A stretch of DNA of 10,767 bases from Opitutus sp. GAS368 (GCA_945906115.1 CAMDQP010000027.1:1-10767), one strand, 5' to 3'. Counted from the stretch's first letter, positions 1 through 4,847 are shown. Notes: a model not told the origin generated them from the sequence alone. Numbers and translations: made by a program.

Positions 1-2
1 GC

Positions 3-755
3 GCAAACAAGGACAAGCCGTTCTTCCTGTATATGCCGCACACCTTCCCGCACACGCCGCTGTTCGCGTCGGAACGCTTCAAGGGCAAGAGCTCGCGCGG
101 CATCTATGGTGACGTGCTGGCCGAACTCGACTGGAACGTCGGCGAAGTCCTCAAGGCCCTCAAGGCTAACGGCGTGGCCGACAACACACTCGTCTTCTTT
201 ACCAGCGACAACGGCCCGTGGACGCTCATGGGCACGGAGACCGGCGGCAGCGCCGGACTGCTCAAGGACGGCAAAGGCAGCACGTGGGAAGGTGGCATGC
301 GCGTGCCCGGCATCGCCTGGTGGCCCGGCAAGATCAAGCCAGGTGTGACCGACAACGTCGGCACGATGCTGGACCTCTTCCCGACCGCCGCGAAACTCGC
401 TGGAGCCAAGATACCGTCGGACCGTCCGATGGATGGCACCGACCTTTCGCCGCTCCTCCTCGAGGAACGCGCCGTCGACCGCGGGCTCTTCTGTTACTAC
501 CGTGGCGAGAAGCTCTACGCCGCTCGCCTTGGCGACTGGAAGATCCACTTCATCACCCAAGGCTCCTACTTTGACCCGAAGCCGGTCGAACACCCGAAGC
601 CGATTCTCTTCAACCTCGCCGTCGACCCCTCCGAAGCCCACGAGATCTCCGCCGACCATCCGGACGTCGTGGCCCGCCTGAAGGCCGCCGTGGAGCAGCA
701 CCGCGGGACCGTCGTCCCGGTCCGCAGCCAGCTGATTGACGTCGTCGCGAAGTAA
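3..755 (+). CDS. Sulfatase, C-terminal part (5' end outside window)
   Basis: The reading frame is open from the first bases of the window, so the true start lies upstream; the ATG at 33 is internal. It encodes the C-terminal portion of a formylglycine-dependent sulfatase, which hydrolyses sulfate esters, most likely on polysaccharides, in the periplasm or outside the cell. Visible family hallmarks are FFLYMPHTFPHTPL at the left edge, the metal/active-site segment FFTSDNGPW (about nt 192-218), and KGSTWEGGMRVP (about nt 273-308), the arylsulfatase-type lysine/glycine block. The C-terminal stretch with RLGDWKIHF and LFNLAVDPSEAHEI is the usual C-terminal subdomain. The CxPSR formylglycine site cannot be seen because it lies upstream. 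The gene ends 9 bp before the convergent phosphoesterase, with no obvious terminator between. The family is certain; the substrate is not, since close relatives act on many different glycans. Confidence 0.95.
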   Translation, partial: ANKDKPFFLYMPHTFPHTPLFASERFKGKSSRGIYGDVLAELDWNVGEVLKALKANGVADNTLVFFTSDNGPWTLMGTETGGSAGLLKDGKGSTWEGGMRVPGIAWWPGKIKPGVTDNVGTMLDLFPTAAKLAGAKIPSDRPMDGTDLSPLLLEERAVDRGLFCYYRGEKLYAARLGDWKIHFITQGSYFDPKPVEHPKPILFNLAVDPSEAHEISADHPDVVARLKAAVEQHRGTVVPVRSQLIDVVAK

Positions 756-764
756 GGCCTGACC

Positions 765-1907
765 TCAGCCGCCGAAGTCCACGCTGAAGCGCCAGCGAGG
801 GTCGTCCCAGTAATGCGAACGGCCGTCCTGAAGCCGCAACGGCGAGAAAGTGCGGACTGATAGCGTCCGTCCGTCGGGCTCGAAGGTCAGCAGACGCAGC
901 CAGCCGTCGCCGCCGTTACCGCGGTGATCGGAACCGCCGCCGAGGCCCTGCGCGTTGAAAAGCATCTGGTGGACCGCCTTGCCAGCGTCGTTGTCATCCT
1001 GCCGATACCCGACGTGGGCACCCATCTCGTGTCCGTTGAGCACCAGGCGCAGGTTGGGCGTCTTACGGACGAGGGCGTTCCAGAGGTCTTCGCCGTCATG
1101 GGTGTCGCCCGCCAGGCCGGTCTTGTACCAATGGGGATTACCAGGGCGCTTGCGGTTGCCGTCCTGTCCGTCGCGCTGATTACTGGGTAGCAGATAATCG
1201 TGGATGAGCAGGATGCCGAGGTGGTCGCGGAAACGAGGACGGGCAAAGATTTCACGCGCCCACTCGACGGCAAAGCGCCGTGGACCCCACTCCAGTGAGA
1301 CGATCAATAAATTGCGTCCGCCGGGGACCTTGAGGACGTAGGCCGCGTTCTCGAGCGTGACCTTACCGTCGCGGGTGGGCGGTCCCTCCAGAAAGATACC
1401 GCCGCCCTGGCCATCGCACGTGAGCGGATTATGCGTCAGCGGGAAATGGTCGTTGAACTGCGTCGTACGGTTTTCGGCGTTACGCACGCCATAATCGTGG
1501 TTACCCGTCGCGAAGACCGTTGGAATCACGCCATCGAAGACCCGCAACGCGCGTTTGGCCGAGGCCCACTGCGACTCCGAATTCTGGTCGCCGTAGCCAC
1601 CGCCTCCGCCGACAGCGATGTTGTTCTGCTCCACGAAGTCGCCCTCGTGCATGACCATGCCGATGTTCCAAGCCTGGCGATGCTCCTTCACCCATTTCGT
1701 CATCAGCTCGAAGTGTGCCTGGTTCTTGGCATACTTCGCGTAGTTCTGCGTATCAGGGAAGACCGCAATCGTCCAACCGGCGCCAGGACCTCGCGCTGGG
1801 TCGACAAGCTTAGGCGCTTCGGCTCCGCGGGCCGAAGCGGCGAAGAACGGCGCGGCCAACAGGCCTTTGATCAGGTTGCGGCGGGAGAACGATGCGGGGG
1901 TGCGCAT
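765..1907 (-). CDS. Tat-exported calcineurin-like metallophosphoesterase
   Basis: A 380-aa protein with a twin-arginine signal (SRRNLIKG at residues 8-15, hydrophobic run to about residue 25, likely cleavage near ASARGA), so it is probably exported folded. The metallophosphoesterase motifs appear in order: PDTQN (D52), HEGD (D90), TGNHD (136-138), LLIHD (H236) and NGHEMG (H293). The first motif reads DTQ where many relatives have DxH, and the last reads GHE rather than GHxH, a pattern typical of the DTQ-type branch of secreted phosphoesterases. A glycine-rich loop (residues 99-105) follows motif II. The length suits a single catalytic domain with short C-terminal beta-strands. It is convergent with the sulfatase. 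No Shine-Dalgarno is evident before the ATG at 1907, but the Tat motif begins right after it, which supports this start. It probably releases phosphate from organic phosphoesters; the substrate is unknown. Confidence 0.9.
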   Translation of the reverse strand: MRTPASFSRRNLIKGLLAAPFFAASARGAEAPKLVDPARGPGAGWTIAVFPDTQNYAKYAKNQAHFELMTKWVKEHRQAWNIGMVMHEGDFVEQNNIAVGGGGGYGDQNSESQWASAKRALRVFDGVIPTVFATGNHDYGVRNAENRTTQFNDHFPLTHNPLTCDGQGGGIFLEGPPTRDGKVTLENAAYVLKVPGGRNLLIVSLEWGPRRFAVEWAREIFARPRFRDHLGILLIHDYLLPSNQRDGQDGNRKRPGNPHWYKTGLAGDTHDGEDLWNALVRKTPNLRLVLNGHEMGAHVGYRQDDNDAGKAVHQMLFNAQGLGGGSDHRGNGGDGWLRLLTFEPDGRTLSVRTFSPLRLQDGRSHYWDDPRWRFSVDFGG

Positions 1908-1993
1908 GGGGGCACTATGGCCTCGTCCGACTTCGTTTCAACCCAGCGAATCGGCTTTCCCTCCCACCCCCTTTCGGCCAAAGTCCATCGCAC

Positions 1994-2069
1994 GGGCCTA
2001 TAGCTCAACGGTTAGAGCACGGAACTCATAATTCCTTGGTTCTGGGTTCAAATCCCGGTGGGCCCACCA
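1994..2069 (+). tRNA. tRNA with CAT anticodon, probably tRNA-Ile2 (lysidine type)
   Basis: A complete cloverleaf can be folded by eye. The acceptor GGGCCTA (1994-2000) pairs with TGGGCCC (2059-2065, with a T-G wobble). The D stem is GCTC/GAGC (2003-2006, 2015-2018). The anticodon loop CTCATAA carries CAT at 2027-2029. The T stem CTGGG/CCCGG encloses TTCAAAT. Discriminator A2066 is followed by an encoded CCA (2067-2069). The TTAGAGCA D-arm and the CTCATAAT..CTTGGT run resemble E. coli ileX (AUA-reading tRNA-Ile2, C34 modified to lysidine) more than elongator tRNA-Met, but the sequence alone does not settle identity. The first anticodon-stem pair (C2020 opposite T2036) is a mismatch; E. coli ileX has a G-U there. 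Repeated accessory DNA begins right after the 3' end, consistent with a tRNA-linked insertion site. Confidence 0.93.
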
Positions 2070-2091
2070 ACTTTCACACCTGACAGTGAAT

Positions 2092-2156
2092 GCCGATAGC
2101 AGCCCGCCCTGGAGCTCTGCCGGCAAACCTAAGCCGGAAGGATTATCTCCCAAGGG
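2092..2156. repeat. Repeat A, copy 1 (cassette 3' flank)
   Basis: First copy of a roughly 65-bp direct repeat, second copy at 3730-3794. A core of 27 bp (2111-2137) is identical in both; to its left 17-18 of 24 positions match, and to its right the copies share GATTATC-CCCAAGGG with few changes. The core holds an inverted repeat CCGGC (2120-2124) / GCCGG (2133-2137) around an 8-nt loop. In the direction of the neighbouring gene it lies just beyond the stop codon, so it could be a 3' hairpin of the transcript, but no T-tract follows. Function unknown. Confidence 0.85.
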
Positions 2157-2594
2157 TTAGGCCTTAGCTTTCTTCTTTCTGTAGAAGGCAATGGCAATGA
2201 ACAGGCCGATGAGAGAAATCCACCCAAAAATGTAGCCGACGATGATGCCGACGACCCCAAACATGTGAAAGTGGCCCGCGTCGACGGCGAGGAAACAGTA
2301 TACTGAACAAAACCCACAAATCAGGAATATTAATAATCCGCAACCTCCGCAGCAGGCGCCAATGGATTCGGATTCGTTATCACTTTGTGGCTTCACCTCG
2401 GGCTCTGCTGGCAACCTCAGCCCCTCGGAGGCATCAAGCTTAGACAAGAGCTCCCAGCCACCCATCCCCTCGTGCCAATAGATGTCCGTTGGCTTGAGCG
2501 TGCCCAACCCCAGGAGACGCAGGACCTCAGCTGAGTCATAGGTCCCGATCTCTTTTCCGTCCCGGGAGATTTTGACGAGAAGGGGTGAGCTCAT
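2157..2594 (-). CDS. GYF_2 (DUF4339)-like membrane protein, cassette 1
   Basis: A 145-aa protein from the ATG at 2594. The frame is open further, to an ATG at 2636, but the paralog in cassette 2 begins at the position matching 2594, which favours the shorter form. Residues 3-53 match a GYF_2/DUF4339 domain: RDGKEIGTY, a helix-like stretch, GTLKPTDIYW, then HEGMGGWELL, the family's usual EGM..W signature. A charged linker (61-78) and the cysteine-rich ACCGGCG (80-86) follow, then two membrane segments (about 86-104 and 112-137) and a basic tail RKKKAKA, so the GYF-like domain and tail are probably cytosolic. GYF_2 domains are usually thought to bind proteins; no enzymatic motif is visible. The gene is flanked by repeats A and B. 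Precise function unknown. No good Shine-Dalgarno is seen. Confidence 0.75.
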   Translation of the reverse strand: MSSPLLVKISRDGKEIGTYDSAEVLRLLGLGTLKPTDIYWHEGMGGWELLSKLDASEGLRLPAEPEVKPQSDNESESIGACCGGCGLLIFLICGFCSVYCFLAVDAGHFHMFGVVGIIVGYIFGWISLIGLFIAIAFYRKKKAKA

Positions 2595-2640
2595 AGTGGA
2601 ATTACAATGCAGAGCGACAAGGGTCCGTGGCAACATCCCA

Positions 2641-2732
2641 TCGCAAGGAGACGCAACGGAGCAAGGGGGGTAATTAAACCTCCCCCTAAAGAGAAAGATT
2701 CAATTCCACCCCAAGGGAGCAAGATAAGGGAA
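2641..2732. repeat. Repeat B, copy 1 (cassette 5' flank)
   Basis: First copy of a roughly 90-bp direct repeat, second copy at 4230-4320. A 47-bp core (2652-2698) is identical between copies, and similarity continues through ATTCCACCCCAAGGGAG to about 2720. The core contains a strong hairpin: GGGGGG (2665-2670) pairs with CCCCC (2682-2686), with an inner GGT/ACC pair. The repeat starts 47 bp upstream of the minus-strand ATG, so it is probably in the promoter or 5' leader of the GYF-like gene. No convincing -35/-10 pair is conserved in it. The motif CCCAAGGG also occurs at the end of repeat A. Confidence 0.85.
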
Positions 2733-2740
2733 TGGAGGGG

Positions 2741-3040
2741 GGGCGCTTGTCCTTGATGTCTTAGCTTTGTCTTAACGCCCTAAGACACGGTTCCACCCTT
2801 TGTTTACAGGGCGGCGGTGGCCCTTCTGCTTACTTTGTCTTAACTATCTACAAATAGAGTTAAGAAAAGAGGTAGGTATGCGCACCGTCCCAGCGTCTCT
2901 ATTTCCGCGGAGCTAAGACAAACGCGGTTTTACATTCACAAGCCCCTGCCCTGCACCCCCTTGCCCGTGTCCAAGCGCCATGGACAAATTGCGGACAAGG
3001 GGCGGACAGCTGCCGACGATCTAAACGGACAGGGTAGGGG
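2741..3040. other. Gene-free stretch with TGTCTTA/TAAGACA cluster and GGACA repeats
   Basis: No convincing gene is visible here. The stretch holds five copies of TGTCTTA or its complement TAAGACA: 2757-2763, 2769-2774 (within CTTTGTCTTAAC, 2765-2776), 2781-2787, 2837-2842 (a second exact CTTTGTCTTAAC, 2833-2844) and 2914-2920, plus a partial GTTAAGA at 2859. Four GGACA(A/G) units follow at 2982, 2993, 3004 and 3027. Repeats of this kind in both orientations can be regulator binding sites or replication/transposition sites; which applies here is unknown. The frame of the next gene is open leftward to 2961, but homology to its paralog stops at the ATG at 3075. Confidence 0.6.
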
Positions 3041-3068
3041 TTGCGCCCCGCGGTCGGCCGGGCATACT
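3041..3068 (+). promoter_or_regulatory. Promoter of first MNDPEA gene (leaderless type)
   Basis: A -35-like TTGCGC (3041-3046), a 16-bp spacer and a -10-like CATACT (3063-3068) are followed by six bases and then the ATG at 3075. Transcription would begin at or next to the A of the start codon, giving a leaderless mRNA, which fits the absence of a Shine-Dalgarno. The second copy at 3360-3387 keeps both hexamers and the exact spacing, while spacer bases between them differ. No experiment supports the call. Confidence 0.5.
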
Positions 3069-3074
3069 GTCCCG

Positions 3075-3260
3075 ATGAACGACCCCGAGGCAGAGAGCAA
3101 AAACGCGCCTCAGGGAAAAAAAGAGCCCAACTGGTTGAAGTGGCTTCGGGGGTTTGGGATTCTCGTGGCTGGTTTGGCTATAACCTCATTTCTCATCGTG
3201 GTTGGCGTGGTGCTTTGGGTTTTTTGGATAATTAAGGATATTTATGATAGATGGCCATAG
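3075..3260 (+). CDS. Small single-pass membrane protein, MNDPEA family, copy 1
   Basis: A 61-aa protein starting at the ATG at 3075. The start was chosen because a paralog at 3394 shares the first residues (MNDPEAESKNAPQ here, MNDPEAKSKNAPQ there) and the similarity to the left is promoter, not codon-like. The N-terminus is polar and charged (1-18), followed by WLKW and one long hydrophobic segment (about 27-53), ending in KDIYDRWP. The topology is probably a short cytosolic head with a single membrane helix. I do not recognise the family. The layout (short soluble head, one helix, tandem duplication, neighbouring GYF-like genes) could suit a small regulatory or toxin-like membrane peptide, but that is speculation. 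No terminator follows. Confidence 0.65.
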   Translation: MNDPEAESKNAPQGKKEPNWLKWLRGFGILVAGLAITSFLIVVGVVLWVFWIIKDIYDRWP

Positions 3261-3359
3261 TGCAATAACCGCGGCCTCGCACTAGGCTTGGACACGTCGT
3301 CGAGCTCGATCACTCGGTCGGCTTCGGTCACGGCCACGCGGTGAAGCCTGCTATCGTGG
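3261..3359. other. Spacer with possible relic coding on the minus strand
   Basis: Between the two MNDPEA genes the minus strand reads RTIEWHNHDSRLHRVAV and DRVIELDDV without stops, inside a 67-codon ORF that runs into the next gene from 3445. The composition resembles host coding, so it may be a fragment of an old gene. The segment is too short to identify, and the only start codon lies inside the MNDPEA copy 2 coding region, so I do not call a gene. Confidence 0.25.
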
Positions 3360-3387
3360 TTGTGCCACTCGATCGTCCGGGCATAGT
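3360..3387 (+). promoter_or_regulatory. Promoter of second MNDPEA gene (leaderless type)
   Basis: TTGTGC (3360-3365), a 16-bp spacer and CATAGT (3382-3387), with six bases to the ATG at 3394. This is the same geometry as at 3041-3068, with changes mostly outside the two hexamers. Conservation of hexamers and spacing between the duplicates is the main reason to believe both. Confidence 0.5.
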
Positions 3388-3393
3388 ATCCCA

Positions 3394-3627
3394 ATGAACG
3401 ACCCCGAGGCAAAGAGCAAAAACGCGCCTCAGGAAAAGAGTCCACCCTGGTTGAAGTGGTGGATGAGTTTGTTTATTTTAGTTGGTGGTTGTGCTCAAAT
3501 CTTATTTATCGTCGTGGTGGGCGTTTGCGTGTGGGCTTCGTTTTATCCCGAGTTATTTTTCGGGTTATTTCTTAGATGGCTGTACGAGTTATTTGCAAAT
3601 TGGTTTGTCGAAAGTTGGAGGACTTGA
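3394..3627 (+). CDS. Small membrane protein, MNDPEA family, copy 2
   Basis: A 77-aa paralog of the protein at 3075-3260. The first 13 residues differ at one position (K for E at residue 7), and WLKW follows before one hydrophobic helix (about 25-49). The C-terminus then diverges completely: it is longer, rich in aromatic and leucine residues (FYPELFFGLFLRWLYELF) and could form a second amphipathic or membrane helix. The conserved head with a divergent tail suggests a shared partner or targeting signal and variable membrane action; this is inference. The gene lies directly left of cassette 2. The family is not recognised. A hairpin follows the stop. Confidence 0.65.
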   Translation: MNDPEAKSKNAPQEKSPPWLKWWMSLFILVGGCAQILFIVVVGVCVWASFYPELFFGLFLRWLYELFANWFVESWRT

Positions 3628-3628
3628 A

Positions 3629-3650
3629 GTGAACCCCTCGGGCAGTTCAC
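3629..3650 (+). terminator. Hairpin after the MNDPEA copy 2 gene
   Basis: GTGAAC (3629-3634) pairs with GTTCAC (3645-3650), and CCC/GGG (3635-3637 with 3640-3642) can extend the stem inside the loop. It begins two bases after the stop codon. The position suits a transcript end, but no T-run follows, so it is a weak terminator candidate or an RNA-stabilising 3' structure. Confidence 0.3.
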
Positions 3651-3729
3651 CCCATCGGCCACGGCTTGCGCTAGAATGGATCACGCGTGTGCAGGCCCTC
3701 CAGGAGCTCGAGCCGATCTAACGACATAG

Positions 3730-3794
3730 GCCGAAAGAGTCCCGGGCCGGAGCTCTGCCGGCAAACCTAAGCCGGGAAGATTATCCCCCAAGGG
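3730..3794. repeat. Repeat A, copy 2 (cassette 3' flank)
   Basis: Direct copy of 2092-2156 in the same orientation. The 27-bp core (3749-3775) is identical, with the CCGGC/GCCGG inverted repeat intact at 3758-3762 and 3771-3775; outside the core there are scattered substitutions. As in copy 1 it lies beyond the stop of the minus-strand GYF-like gene, here with about 20 bp between. Confidence 0.85.
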
Positions 3795-3815
3795 GAATAC
3801 ACGATTTCAATTAGT

Positions 3816-4187
3816 CTAGAGACTGTCCCAAACCTGCTGTGCATGTCGCCGACCTTCGCCGTCTTTACGACGAGCAATAATAGTAGGATGAGATGATACA
3901 GACCCACGCTCTAAGTTCTGCAAGAATGTCGCCTTAAACACGGAAAGAGGCAGGGGCTGCGGTCGCGACCTCGGTGGCAAGTTCCGAGCCCATGGCTCAA
4001 GAGAGTCTCGCGCCAGCCATTCATCATAATTAAAAGGACTTCCATCAGGGTTTGTCTGCGCCTCTGCCGTGTCCGTTTCTCGGAGAAGACCACCCTTCAG
4101 ACTCCGCATCAAATCATATATATCCGGAAATGTCCCAATTTCCTGACCATCACGAAAAACAATAAAGTCGTATCCAAGACTGTTCAT
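3816..4187 (-). CDS. GYF_2-like soluble protein, cassette 2
   Basis: A 123-aa protein from the ATG at 4187. The frame is open to 4253, but this ATG has a good Shine-Dalgarno (AAAGGA, 5-6 bases upstream) and aligns with the start of its paralog at 2594. Residues 1-40 resemble the cassette 1 protein: RDGQEIGTF, then GGLLRETDT where cassette 1 has GTLKPTDIY. The following part (NPDGSPFNYDEWLARD) keeps a tryptophan where the GYF_2 fold has its EGM..W, but the EGM itself is lost. The C-terminal half is different: a proline/arginine linker (71-79) and a basic tail (ARRKDGEGRRHAQQ), with no membrane segment. It is therefore a divergent or degenerating relative with the same flanks. Function unknown. 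Confidence 0.6.
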   Translation of the reverse strand: MNSLGYDFIVFRDGQEIGTFPDIYDLMRSLKGGLLRETDTAEAQTNPDGSPFNYDEWLARDSLEPWARNLPPRSRPQPLPLSVFKATFLQNLERGSVSSHPTIIARRKDGEGRRHAQQVWDSL

Positions 4188-4229
4188 AGCGTCCTTTAAA
4201 AGATAGATATAAACAACGTCAACCCTGAG

Positions 4230-4320
4230 TCGCAAGTATCCGCAACGGAGCAAGGGGGGTAATTAAACCTCCCCCTAAAGAGAAAGAGTTAATTCCACCC
4301 CAAGGGAGTAAGAATGGGAG
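4230..4320. repeat. Repeat B, copy 2 (cassette 5' flank)
   Basis: Direct copy of 2641-2732. The 47-bp core (4241-4287) is identical, including the G6/C5 hairpin (4254-4259 with 4271-4275). It starts 43 bp upstream of the minus-strand ATG, nearly the same distance as in copy 1. The spacing from TCGCAAG (4230) to the core is also kept. The two copies are in the same orientation, so recombination between them would delete or duplicate the DNA in between. Confidence 0.85.
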
Positions 4321-4329
4321 GAGTGAGGT

Positions 4330-4662
4330 TTACCCCAAGGAATTAATCCTTTCCCAGAATGGGAAATATCCGCGGGTGGCGTGCGGGAAATGCTTGGCGT
4401 CCCAGGCCCGGCGGCGCCAGGTGACGGCGATGCCTGCCTGGGCGAGGGCGGACTCGATGGTACGGGCTTCGACCAACCAAGGACCGACGAACGGACGATA
4501 ATTTAGTGTGACCCAATCAGTCCGAAACTGAAGACCTGCTCGACCACGGCGCATCCGCTCGTGGAGAGCATAATGGCTATGCCTAATAGGGCGGCCGCCA
4601 ACCAAGCGAATGATCGCGATGGGCTGCTGGATACTGACTTTGTAGGGCTGGACATGAATCAA
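4330..4662 (-). CDS. Hypothetical 110-aa ORF, possibly a truncated gene
   Basis: An open frame from a TTG (4662) to TAA (4330-4332). There is no ATG or GTG near the left end of the protein and no Shine-Dalgarno, so the start is doubtful. The second half uses host-like codons (GTC, ATC, GCC, ACC, TTC) and reads like real protein: VEARTIESALAQAGIAV, then RRAWDAKHFPHATRGYFPFW. I do not recognise the family. It may be the C-terminal remnant of a longer gene whose 5' part was lost when the accessory DNA came in. It overlaps a 50-aa lipoprotein-like ORF in another frame of the same strand; both need not be real. Confidence 0.35.
   Translation of the reverse strand: MIHVQPYKVSIQQPIAIIRLVGGRPIRHSHYALHERMRRGRAGLQFRTDWVTLNYRPFVGPWLVEARTIESALAQAGIAVTWRRRAWDAKHFPHATRGYFPFWERINSLG
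4503..4655 (-). CDS. Possible small lipoprotein (50 aa), overlapping another frame
   Basis: From the ATG at 4655 the frame encodes 50 residues: a polar, serine-rich start, R14, a hydrophobic stretch (FAWLAAALLGIAIML, 16-30), then STSGCA with Cys35, which resembles a lipobox but has T instead of L at -3. Only 15 residues follow the cysteine, ending GLIGSH. An extended -10 box TGTTATAAT lies at 4662-4670, six bases before the ATG, the same leaderless geometry as the MNDPEA genes. It overlaps the 110-aa ORF. A real mini-lipoprotein is plausible; chance is not excluded. Confidence 0.35.
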   Translation of the reverse strand: MSSPTKSVSSSPSRSFAWLAAALLGIAIMLSTSGCAVVEQVFSFGLIGSH

Positions 4663-4670
4663 TTATAACA
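4662..4670 (-). promoter_or_regulatory. Extended -10 promoter element
   Basis: Reading on the minus strand, TGTTATAAT is a perfect extended -10 (TGnTATAAT). No good -35 is seen at the usual distance, which is typical for extended -10 promoters. Transcription would start at about 4655, on the ATG of the 50-aa ORF. Confidence 0.4.
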
Positions 4671-4730
4671 CAGTTCGGGCGCTAGCGTGCATCGTTAATC
4701 CTGATACAGGCTATCGGGCAAACAGCACAC

Positions 4731-4822
4731 GGGGTCAGGGCGTGAGCTGGTTTAGTGCGTAACTAAAAACACCCTAAATGGGTGAATCTAGTTACGCCTA
4801 CGTTAGGGTACGGCCTGACCCC
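4731..4822. mobile_element. Nested palindromic element, MITE/REP-like
   Basis: A 92-bp nested palindrome. The outer arms are GGGGTCAGGGCGT (4731-4743) and ACGGCCTGACCCC (4810-4822), complementary at 12 of 13 positions. Perfect middle arms GCGTAACTA (4757-4765) / TAGTTACGC (4789-4797) enclose an inner hairpin CACCC (4770-4774) / GGGTG (4780-4784). ACCCTAA (4771-4777) can instead pair with TTAGGGT (4803-4809), so two folds compete. No coding capacity is present. Terminal GGGGTCAGG/CCTGACCCC arms with a foldable interior suggest a non-autonomous element moved by an enzyme encoded elsewhere, such as a REP-associated Y1 transposase, or a large regulatory hairpin. No target duplication can be assigned. 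Confidence 0.6.
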
Positions 4823-4847
4823 ATGGATAATCCGACCCCATGCATAA
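4815..4847. repeat. Tandem 16-bp repeat
   Basis: CTGACCCCATGGATAA (4815-4830) and CCGACCCCATGCATAA (4832-4847) are near-identical 16-mers separated by one base. The first overlaps the right arm of the palindromic element, so the second may be a slipped copy of its end plus flanking sequence. Confidence 0.6.

Noticed and set aside
1431..2003. 190-aa plus-strand ORF opposite the Tat phosphoesterase
   Set aside because: Antisense shadow of a GC-rich gene; no domain, and its end runs into the tRNA.
1892..2083. 63-aa plus-strand ORF with SNPGG-like end
   Set aside because: It is the well-known artefact of translating through a tRNA gene.
2961..3260. Longer form (99 aa) of the first MNDPEA protein
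   Set aside because: Similarity to the paralog at coding level begins at the inner ATG; the upstream part contains the promoter and GGACA repeats.
3242..3445. 67-aa minus-strand ORF between and into the MNDPEA genes
   Set aside because: Its start lies inside the duplicated MNDPEA coding region; at most the part at 3261-3359 is an old gene fragment.
2092..4320. Repeats A and B as classical integron attC sites
   Set aside because: No GTTRRRY/RYYYAAC core pairs and no integrase gene in the window; the resemblance is only in layout.
2092..4320. CRISPR array
   Set aside because: The repeats are only two copies each and are separated by genes, not by short uniform spacers.
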